Source: Idiomarina aquatica (lineage in GTDB: Bacteria > Pseudomonadota > Gammaproteobacteria > Enterobacterales > Alteromonadaceae). Taken from it: a stretch of 64,000 nucleotides of DNA. This document shows positions 56,416 to 62,841 of this stretch, piece by piece; positions within the stretch are counted from its first letter, which is position 1, and each line of letters begins with the position of its first letter. Under the pieces are notes generated by a model. That model saw only the letters and a program-made list of their open reading frames with translations. It did not search any database and was not told the DNA's origin. The stretch covers positions 331,171 through 395,170 of the forward strand of contig NZ_SNXI01000001.1 of NCBI RefSeq assembly GCF_004362895.1, written 5' to 3'. The position numbers were made by a program, and so were the translations under genes.

Positions 56416-57480
56416 ATGTTAAATTCAGTAGCAAAGGCAAGTTACGTTAATAATCATAACATCACTAACGGGGGTGATAATCCCTCGCCCGTCAATCAAA
56501 AAAATGAAAACGTGCACGTTAAAACTATTGCACAAAGCATTAACGATGGCTATCTCACGGGTTTGTATCGCATTACCGGTGTCATAGTTAAAATCGCCAA
56601 AAACGGTGAGCCATACGTAAGCATCCGACTGAGTGATTCAACAGGTGACGTCCATGCCGTTATATGGCCTGAGCGAAAACCACTTGATTGGAACCCGCCC
56701 TACAGAAATTCAATGAACACTTGTGTTTATGCCTCGGGCTCTGTTAATTATTTTACTTCATGTAATAAAAATCCTGCTGAAAAGAAACCAACTATCGTTA
56801 TTGACGAAATTCGTTTAGCAACAGAAAATGAACTTCATGAAGCGCCAGCGTTAACTACTTTACCCCGGTTATATTGCCCAAATAAAGATGTATTCGATAA
56901 GTTAATCAGTACCGCCAGAGAACTAGAAAGCCCGCCGTTGAAACGATTTGTTTGTCGCGTTCTCAATCAAGATCAAGTATTTCAAAGGTTCTTACAAGCA
57001 CCTGCCAGTACTAAGTATCATCATTCTTACCCAGGTGGTCTTTTAGAGCATTCCGTTGAAGTTGCTTGTATTATAAATAATATTGAACTTTACCGTAGTC
57101 CTAATGAGAAAGAGCTGGCTATTGTAGGCGGTCTTCTGCACGATATTGGAAAGGTCCGAAGTTACAATAACTACGGAAGTATGAGCCTTAATGGGAAATT
57201 AACCGACCACAATGCTCAAACGCTAGAAATTTGTGCCGAAGCACTAAAAGAGCTGGACTCCGACAACTACAATTTGGCTGAAACACTACGCCATATTTGG
57301 ACGTGTTCATCACCAGGGTCTCGTTATGGCCGCCCTACTAAATTTGCAATCGGACATGTCGTTGCAACGGCAGATAGAATTAGTGCCGAATTCGGTAATG
57401 AAAACGCCGCATTTGCGTCCGCCTCAACTCACCAGAACCTAGCAAGGCTTGGTCAATTAGAGTACTGTCGACTAGCCTGA
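56416..57480 (+). CDS. OB-fold and HD-domain protein (YhaM-like)
   Basis: 354 residues. Residues 45-135 are an OB-type nucleic-acid-binding fold (GLYRITGVIVKIAKNGEPYV), and residues 200-250 are an HD domain with HHSYPGGLLEHSVEVA and LLHDIGKV (metal-binding His242-Asp243). This layout resembles YhaM 3'-5' exoribonucleases and TraI_2-type relatives on integrative elements. It starts 4 bp after the integrase stop, so it is in the integrase operon. The real substrate is unknown. Confidence 0.8.
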   Translation: MLNSVAKASYVNNHNITNGGDNPSPVNQKNENVHVKTIAQSINDGYLTGLYRITGVIVKIAKNGEPYVSIRLSDSTGDVHAVIWPERKPLDWNPPYRNSMNTCVYASGSVNYFTSCNKNPAEKKPTIVIDEIRLATENELHEAPALTTLPRLYCPNKDVFDKLISTARELESPPLKRFVCRVLNQDQVFQRFLQAPASTKYHHSYPGGLLEHSVEVACIINNIELYRSPNEKELAIVGGLLHDIGKVRSYNNYGSMSLNGKLTDHNAQTLEICAEALKELDSDNYNLAETLRHIWTCSSPGSRYGRPTKFAIGHVVATADRISAEFGNENAAFASASTHQNLARLGQLEYCRLA

Positions 57481-57561
57481 TGTGTCCCCAATGAGAAGCC
57501 GATTTACCGATTGCGCTTCTCACCTTTATAAACTAAATGTCTGCTATGTGCCAACAGCGGA

Positions 57562-57632
57562 CGTTAACGTCTTGGTAAGCCGCCGATACGGAGCGCAGCG
57601 TAGTACCAGTCGGCTTCACCGACTGGTTACAC
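57562..57632 (-). other. attC-like site after the HEPN-type gene
   Basis: Read on the minus strand: R'' GTGTAAC (57632-57626), 5-base spacer, L'' GGTGAAGCC, a variable central part, L' GGCTTACC, 5-base spacer and R' GTTAACG (57568-57562). L'' and L' are complementary except for one extra G in L'', the usual extrahelical base of attC sites. The site begins 5 bases after the stop codon, as expected. R'' and R' are only partly complementary, so it is less certain than the site at 58738. Confidence 0.55.
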
Positions 57633-57637
57633 GGATA

Positions 57638-58357
57638 TTACCATCGGTCCCGCCACCACCGTTTTTCAGACAACGCCTCCTCTAACGTAGGCTCTTTCCC
57701 CGTACCATCATTTAGGCTCACTATAGTGGCAATACTCATCGTACCAACCGGCTGAGATTCGTCAGCTTTGCGGCTGTTCATGAGATGGTGAAGGACTGTT
57801 TTCTCAACTCCTGATGGGAGGTCAGCCTTTACCCGCCGCAATATTGGCCTAATTGTATCTAATACTTCCTGACCATATTTGACGGCTTCTTCGCGCGATG
57901 GAATTTTACCTTTGTGAATTACCTCGTTACGGAACTGGATCTGCTTCTGCCGGAGTAGAGATGGGCTCTCGGAAAAACATTTTAGATAAAGGAAAATGAA
58001 AGCACCGAGTTGACGTTCTGACTGAGACGAAACCTTTTTCCAAGATTCAGTGATTAAACTTTCTTCTAATCCGTCCTCAAACAGACATGCCTTTATAAAG
58101 AATTCATTGAATCGTTCGAGACTTGAGGTGAAAGAGGCAACAGCCTCTCGATAGTAACCATCAAGGACTGCGTAAGCTCCCAGATCAAAAAGCACCTCGA
58201 ACTTCTGCTCTTGCAAGACCGTTACTGTGGTGTGGCCTTTTTCACAGGTAAATTCATAGCGGCCATCATCTCTGAGCTCCACGTACTTCGGATATGGCGG
58301 ATGACTATTGGCATCCTCACCGAAAGTGCACTTCATGCAAGTAAAAGGCAATCTCAA
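57638..58357 (-). CDS. Zinc-ribbon and HEPN-like protein
   Basis: 239 residues. The N-terminus has a metal-binding pattern C7-x2-C10...C38-x3-H42 (FTCMKC, FTCEKGH). The C-terminal two thirds are helical, with RNEVIH at 143-148, an R-x4-H motif as in HEPN ribonucleases, and an upstream ExxR-like helix (LERFNEFF). HEPN proteins of this type act in toxin-antitoxin and antiviral systems by cutting RNA. The start is TTG at 58357 with GGAG upstream; the first ATG would lose the CxxC. The N-terminus joins a truncated attC. Family call is inference. Confidence 0.6.
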   Translation of the reverse strand: MRLPFTCMKCTFGEDANSHPPYPKYVELRDDGRYEFTCEKGHTTVTVLQEQKFEVLFDLGAYAVLDGYYREAVASFTSSLERFNEFFIKACLFEDGLEESLITESWKKVSSQSERQLGAFIFLYLKCFSESPSLLRQKQIQFRNEVIHKGKIPSREEAVKYGQEVLDTIRPILRRVKADLPSGVEKTVLHHLMNSRKADESQPVGTMSIATIVSLNDGTGKEPTLEEALSEKRWWRDRW

Positions 58358-58379
58358 ATGAAAATCTCCTGAGTTTCAG

Positions 58380-58405
58380 GGGCGTGTTGAAGCACTTAGT
58401 TATGC
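58380..58405 (-). other. Truncated attC (R''-L'' half-site)
   Basis: On the minus strand GCATAAC (58405-58399) overlaps the stop codon of the small gene and is the complement of GTTATGC, the first bases of that gene's own cassette (58744-58738). A GTGCTTCAAC L''-like arm follows, but no matching L'-R' half is found before the next gene. A deletion probably joined this cassette to the HEPN-type gene. Confidence 0.5.
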
Positions 58406-58708
58406 TTTTGGTGCCCAGCCATGGCGCTCTGCCAGAACCTGCCACTCCGGCTTCTTGATAGTTATATAGCCCTTACAGTACTGAATAAGGCTCTTTATAT
58501 TGGCGTCATTGGCATTGTACAGACTGCCTGGAGTAGACTTTCCCTTAACTTTTGGATTTGCATGAGATCTTTGTAATGGAGTAATTACATTGCCAATAAG
58601 TTCTTTCAGCTTTTCATCCTCTGTCTTATTCATTACCTTCCCAAGATTAGTAATGTGAGACGCAACCGTTCGAAGTTCCTTAAGCTCTGATATTGTTTTT
58701 TCGTACAT
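58400..58708 (-). CDS. Hypothetical cassette protein
   Basis: 102 residues from ATG 58708 (MYEKTISELKELRTVASHIT). Mostly helical and basic, with SHANPKVKGKSTPGSLYN in the middle and a WQVLAERHGWAPKA tail. No family is recognised. The GGAG ribosome site is 10 bases upstream of the ATG. It begins 36 bases after a cassette boundary and ends inside an R'' motif, so it is a cassette ORF. Confidence 0.7.
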   Translation of the reverse strand: MYEKTISELKELRTVASHITNLGKVMNKTEDEKLKELIGNVITPLQRSHANPKVKGKSTPGSLYNANDANIKSLIQYCKGYITIKKPEWQVLAERHGWAPKA

Positions 58709-58737
58709 GATCAATTTTCTCCATGAATGCTAGTAGG

Positions 58738-58810
58738 GCATAACACCCGCATTTGCGGCTGGTTTGAAACGCAGCGGAAAACCAGTCCTGCAACATGCGC
58801 TTGTTACGTG
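58738..58810 (-). other. attC recombination site (integron cassette)
   Basis: 73 bp read on the minus strand: R'' ACGTAAC (58809-58803), L'' CGCATGTTGC with an extrahelical G, a hairpin-forming centre (ACTGGTTT...AAACCAGC), L' GCAAATGCG, and R' GTTATGC (58744-58738). L'' without its extra G is a perfect complement of L'. R'' overlaps the stop codon of the preceding gene. The R' GTTATGC is that of Vibrio-type attC sites. Recombination would occur after the first G of R'. Confidence 0.88.
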
Positions 58811-59679
58811 TTTTGCTTATAGATAAATTGAAGGCGTTTGTATAAATCATTACTTAGATTCCTTAATCCTTCTTCATTTGGGTAGTATTTTAATGCCCTA
58901 TGATGCCCTAAATCAGAAGGTATATCGTCAAGGGACTGAGTAATTGGAATAACAGTTTTTCCAAGAGTATGTGCTATTCCCGTTTCATACATGACATTAG
59001 GATTTTTACCAGTGAAATCAACCACCACTACCTTAGAGCAAAATATCAAATCAAAGATATCTTGTATAAAGGTGGAATTATCCCATATGTCATCAGCTCG
59101 CTTGCATTCCAAACTCATATAATCAGCCACTCTCGTTACAGCTGAGTAAGTGCCATTAAATCCGGCATTAAATGGCATCATCACGGAAATTAGCTTTTCG
59201 TTTAATTTTTTAGTAGGAACTTGAAATACGCTGGGTTTAAACGTTATTACTCTCTCGGTTGGGATTTCTTCAAAAGATGTTGAAACGAACTCGCCATTCG
59301 CAGGAAGTAACCGAACTGTTCCGTTCGCCTGAACAGAAATCGTTAAATCATTTGTTTTTAACGATGAAGTGATAGCTTCTAAAGCCTTATCACGGTCAAC
59401 GTTATCATCAAAAAGAAAGTGATCTGGATGTAAGAGATACTCAATGACCTTAACCATTTCTGGTGATGGCATATTATCTGGAGATTGCCGTCTATTAAGT
59501 TCATCAAGAACTTCCCTAACCCATACTCGTCTAGTTGATCCATCATGAACATAATCAAGGTCTAAATCGACAAAAAATCGCGTAAGGTAAGACGAGCTTC
59601 TATACGGGAAAAACTGAAATGGTTGATCGCCACATATCATTTCAGCAATTTTCGAGATTGCTGCTGCTCCAATTTTCAT
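58804..59679 (-). CDS. Two-domain protein with TIR/nucleoside-deoxyribosyltransferase-like domain
   Basis: 291 residues. Residues 1-90 are helical (KIGAAAISKIAEMICGDQPF) and resemble AbiJ-type N-terminal domains of abortive-infection proteins. Residues 160-290 are a Rossmann-like nucleotide domain: SVMMPFNAGF (165-174), RADDIWD (194-200) and DFTGKNPNVMYETGIAHTLG (221-240), with Glu232 at the position of the catalytic Glu of nucleoside 2-deoxyribosyltransferases and TIR-like NADases. A defence role through NAD or nucleotide cleavage is inferred. It lies in a complete integron-type cassette. Confidence 0.75.
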   Translation of the reverse strand: MKIGAAAISKIAEMICGDQPFQFFPYRSSSYLTRFFVDLDLDYVHDGSTRRVWVREVLDELNRRQSPDNMPSPEMVKVIEYLLHPDHFLFDDNVDRDKALEAITSSLKTNDLTISVQANGTVRLLPANGEFVSTSFEEIPTERVITFKPSVFQVPTKKLNEKLISVMMPFNAGFNGTYSAVTRVADYMSLECKRADDIWDNSTFIQDIFDLIFCSKVVVVDFTGKNPNVMYETGIAHTLGKTVIPITQSLDDIPSDLGHHRALKYYPNEEGLRNLSNDLYKRLQFIYKQNT

Positions 59680-60124
59680 TAACTAAAAATCCTCAATGTG
59701 CTGACACGTAACAGTTGTATATTGTGCGTGCGCATTTAGAACCTCGTCTAATTAATAGTTTTCGGTTCTTAACTTATGATAAAGCAGCATTCCTGACTTG
59801 AAAGGTTCCGAGTTAGCAAAGGCAATTTGAGCATGCTCAGTTACACTCTACCGGCGCACAATATCTAACCTTTATTTTTTGTTATGTAATTGACATTAAA
59901 CGACTTAAATACACAGCACAACAACAAAATACGGAATATTACCGAAGTGAATGTGCCGTGCATCGCTAAGAATGCCCACAATTATTAGTAACGGGACGGC
60001 TATTCACTAGTTGGAGCAGGCTGAAAGTCAGAGGGTCCGCTGGTCGCTCTTAGCGGACACTACTAGTATTATCTGGCAATTTATTCTTAGTCAGTGCAAG
60101 CCAGCAAACACGCTGGCTTTATAC
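59680..60124. other. Intergenic stretch with a cassette boundary
   Basis: 445 bp without a gene that I can see. At 59712-59705 (minus) GTTACGTG is the exact complement of the R'' region CACGTAAC of the attC at 58738, marking the 5' boundary of the cassette. CGCACAATAT arms (59719-59728 and 59855-59864) form a long inverted repeat that may be part of another, atypically long attC. GTCCGCT-n10-AGCGGAC (60035-60058) and AAGCCAGC-n6-GCTGGCTT (60098-60119) are hairpins, the latter possibly a terminator of the hydrolase gene. Confidence 0.6.
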
Positions 60125-60973
60125 CTAGTTACATTCCGGGCCCATGACACGCTGCAGGTGAGTCAAGACAGTATCCATTGTTTCCTTGTTATAACTGTAA
60201 TGGTCTCCCTCCAAAGCGACATGCAGAACGGGGTTCTCATAGCTATTATCTGACAACCTTTGTTCAATTTTATTAGCCATTTCGAATGAAGGCCAAATTT
60301 GGTCTTGCCTTGCTGAGACCAGCGTAACCGAGCCTTTGATCTTCTCGACAGGAATTGCAGCATCGTTTAACTCTTTTGGGGAAGCTTCAGATAAAGCGTC
60401 AGTAAAGGCATTTCGGTACTCACCGGTAAAAATTCCGGATAGCATGTCAAAAGATAATAAAGGGGCCTCAATGTAAGGTAGTGGCTGTCCGTCGATGCTC
60501 CAGCTTGAATAGCTCATTGGTGTTTTCACTGCATTCCAGACAACATGACTCGGGTATGCAGCAACAATGTGATTAACCGTATTAAAATGGCTGCCAAGCA
60601 ACAAAGATAATTCCGCACCTTTTGAGAAACCGAGAAGTGCAACACACTGACCTTTAATGCTCGAGTCTTCAGTTATTGCCTTAATACGCGCGTCAATTTC
60701 GTTTAAAGACAGCTCAATAGGGCTATCGGGCGTTCCCAACGTATCAAAGTAACCCATTGATGCAACAGAGAATCCATAATCGTGATATCTATCCATCAAC
60801 GGCTTCATATTTGGATTGGCAAAGTAATTACCACCGTCACTTCCTCCTACCAGAATGACTAACGGGTGTGCTTCGCCGTCGCTAATGTAATTGGTGTATA
60901 GATCAGGTCCTGGTGCGTTCTCGCAGGACGCAAGAGCCCCCACCAGTAAAAATGGTGTTATTAATTTTTTCAT
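60125..60973 (-). CDS. Alpha/beta-hydrolase lipoprotein (BAAT/acyl-CoA thioesterase-like)
   Basis: 282 residues from ATG 60973 (MKKLITPFLLVGALASCEN), a lipoprotein signal with lipobox LASC; the longer frame to 61000 is unlikely. The hydrolase fold has LVILVGGSDGGNYFANPNM, nucleophile elbow GFSKGAELSLLLG and late Asp/His (ARQDQIWPS, ALEGDHYSY). Resembles the BAAT C-terminal acyl-thioester hydrolase family. It lies 26 bp after the response regulator gene, so it may be part of its regulon. Substrate unknown. Confidence 0.78.
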   Translation of the reverse strand: MKKLITPFLLVGALASCENAPGPDLYTNYISDGEAHPLVILVGGSDGGNYFANPNMKPLMDRYHDYGFSVASMGYFDTLGTPDSPIELSLNEIDARIKAITEDSSIKGQCVALLGFSKGAELSLLLGSHFNTVNHIVAAYPSHVVWNAVKTPMSYSSWSIDGQPLPYIEAPLLSFDMLSGIFTGEYRNAFTDALSEASPKELNDAAIPVEKIKGSVTLVSARQDQIWPSFEMANKIEQRLSDNSYENPVLHVALEGDHYSYNKETMDTVLTHLQRVMGPECN

Positions 60974-60999
60974 TGTTATTCCTTTTTTAGGGTTAAGCA

Positions 61000-61713
61000 C
61001 TACATCGTTAAGTGCCTTTTTAGTTGGCGTGCGCCATTACGGCTGGTTAATACTTCCAGCTCGGAGTGAATAAATCTTAAGAGCAAGCGCCCATTAAGCC
61101 AGCGCTCGGCTTCGCTCAATCGAAGCCGATTAATGATTGCGCCACGATGGACACGGAGAAAGTGTGCTGGCAGTTGTTGCTCCAGCTCAGTTAATGTCTT
61201 GTCTAGAGGGTAAGTCTGCGAACCGCAATGGGCCACTTGCGTCCCGTTGTCGATAATAATGGCATCGATATCCTCAATTCCTACGTTTCTCATACGTTGC
61301 CCCACCTGACTAATCAATGTTTGTGGCAGCGTTTGGGCTCGTTTTAGTCGCAGCCGCTCAGCGACTCGTTCAAGTGCGAGCTGAAGTCGTTGTAGGCTAA
61401 TCGGTTTGAGAACGTAATCAGCGGCGGCACCGTTGAAGGCTTCAACGGCATAACGGCTGTGTGCCGTTGTGAAGATAACTTCGCTATTGCAGTGTTGCCG
61501 GTTTAATTGCGACAGCACATCGATTCCATTCAGTCCTGGCATATTAATGTCGAGTAAAATGACATCGGGTTGTGACTCTGAAAGATGCTGAAAAAGCTCC
61601 TCTCCGGACCTTAGCTCGGCTTCAATACGCCACTCGGGTAATGCACTTATAAGCTGATTCAGCTTCAGTCTACTTGCGTATTCATCGTCAACGATAAAAA
61701 GAGTATTAATCAT
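61000..61713 (-). CDS. LytTR-family response regulator
   Basis: 237 residues from ATG 61713 (MINTLFIVDDEYASRLKLNQL), rather than the longer frame at 61800 that would run inside the kinase gene. Receiver domain with phosphorylated Asp in DVILLDINMPGLNG and Lys in LKPISLQRLQ, then the LytTR DNA-binding domain (PAHFLRVHRGAIINRLRLSE). It overlaps the kinase stop by 8 bases (ATGATTAA). Targets unknown; the adjacent hydrolase gene is a candidate. Confidence 0.92.
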   Translation of the reverse strand: MINTLFIVDDEYASRLKLNQLISALPEWRIEAELRSGEELFQHLSESQPDVILLDINMPGLNGIDVLSQLNRQHCNSEVIFTTAHSRYAVEAFNGAAADYVLKPISLQRLQLALERVAERLRLKRAQTLPQTLISQVGQRMRNVGIEDIDAIIIDNGTQVAHCGSQTYPLDKTLTELEQQLPAHFLRVHRGAIINRLRLSEAERWLNGRLLLRFIHSELEVLTSRNGARQLKRHLTM

Positions 61714-62713
61714 GATTGGACTCCAGGCTGATGTTGACAACCGCTCCCTTAGACTCTGGGTCATTCGACAGCTGGATATTGGCATGGCGCATAAGGCCAA
61801 TCCGTCGGATTGTCGTGCTCAAACCGAGTCCCGAATGTTTTAAATCTTCAGGTTGAGTAGCCAGCACGGTGTCAGGAAAACCGGGACCATTGTCGCGGAT
61901 AGTAACCTGTAGAGCACTTCCACGAGCTTTACACACTAACGTTAATTTAATTGGAAACCGCGTGGCATGTTTAATTGAGTTTTCCAGTATTGGTTGCAAC
62001 AAAAATGGTGGAATTTTCACGTCTAGAGTTGCTTCATCAATGTCTATATCTATTTTCAAATCATCACCGAGCCTAGCACGCTCTATATTCAGCCACTTTT
62101 GTAGGATCATTAATTCATGTTTGAGGCTTATGGTATCGACATTATTGGTATCAAGGATATGTCGTAGTACGGAGGCTAAATCGTGAGTCAGCCGCTCTGC
62201 CTTTTTCGGATTCGAAGTAATGAAAGCCGTTAACGTATTAAGGCTGTTAAACAAGAAATGAGGATGCAAGGCATGCTTTAGTTGATTCAACTCAGCATGC
62301 TGGCGCAGCAAACGTTCGATTTGTAATGCTTTGTAGGCTCTATAGGCACGATAAAGAATATAGGTTCCAATAGCCCAGGGAATTGACATGAAAAAGACAT
62401 CAAGCCAACCAAAGTTAACAGCTGAGTAAATGCCTGCTAGAGCAAAGCCCCAGATTCGATAGCCGATATAAAAGCAACCAAACCATAGAAGCAACTCATA
62501 GAAAATATTGTTGATGGCGAGCCTTTTGATAGCGAATATGGCCGAAGAAATAGGTACCCAAAATAGGAAGACAATCGCAACAGCCCCAGCTAACAGAGCG
62601 TCATTGGTTCCTGCCTGCCCTCGTTGCCACCAGTCGAGAAAGGTAATCGTGGCACTGATAAAACTTAACCCGAGTAATGCAATAAACAGTTCTTTTTTAG
62701 TGATTTCTGGCAT
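61706..62713 (-). CDS. LytS/YehU-type sensor histidine kinase
   Basis: 335 residues. The N-terminal 125 residues hold about four TM segments. The His_kinase domain has HALHPHFLFNSLNTLTAFI (phospho-His), the N box region LQPILENSIKHA, and ATP lids DNGPGFPDTVLA and GLGLSTTIRRIG. No extracellular sensor domain is seen. Partner of the LytTR regulator that follows. The 264 bp upstream hold no other gene apart from the left end of the IS element. Confidence 0.9.
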   Translation of the reverse strand: MPEITKKELFIALLGLSFISATITFLDWWQRGQAGTNDALLAGAVAIVFLFWVPISSAIFAIKRLAINNIFYELLLWFGCFYIGYRIWGFALAGIYSAVNFGWLDVFFMSIPWAIGTYILYRAYRAYKALQIERLLRQHAELNQLKHALHPHFLFNSLNTLTAFITSNPKKAERLTHDLASVLRHILDTNNVDTISLKHELMILQKWLNIERARLGDDLKIDIDIDEATLDVKIPPFLLQPILENSIKHATRFPIKLTLVCKARGSALQVTIRDNGPGFPDTVLATQPEDLKHSGLGLSTTIRRIGLMRHANIQLSNDPESKGAVVNISLESNHD

Positions 62714-62841
62714 CGGTGTGTCCGCTGCTTTTGATTATGCAGACATTATTAAAGCCCTGAAACTGAGTGTCACTGTGTTTCTGACTGAATGGTTAAAATA
62801 AAGGGTTGAACTGTCGCTAGGGTTCGTCCGCTATGAGCGCA

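Larger units (their letters stand above)
54438..62841. mobile_element. Genomic island beside tRNA-Val (right end not defined)
   Basis: From the 3' end of tRNA-Val the genes change from conserved housekeeping to a lysogeny-type Xre/Xis pair, tyrosine integrase, OB-HD protein, integron-like cassettes and a two-component cluster, then an IS. I see no second copy of the tRNA 3' end in the window, so the right boundary is unknown and may lie outside. Base composition is more AT-rich than in the flanking genes. Confidence 0.65.

Noticed and set aside
59719..59864. Third attC site at the left of the cassette boundary
   Set aside because: A 10-bp inverted repeat is present, but the R'' box is not at the right distance and the whole would be near 180 bp, longer than typical attC sites. 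I report only the boundary.
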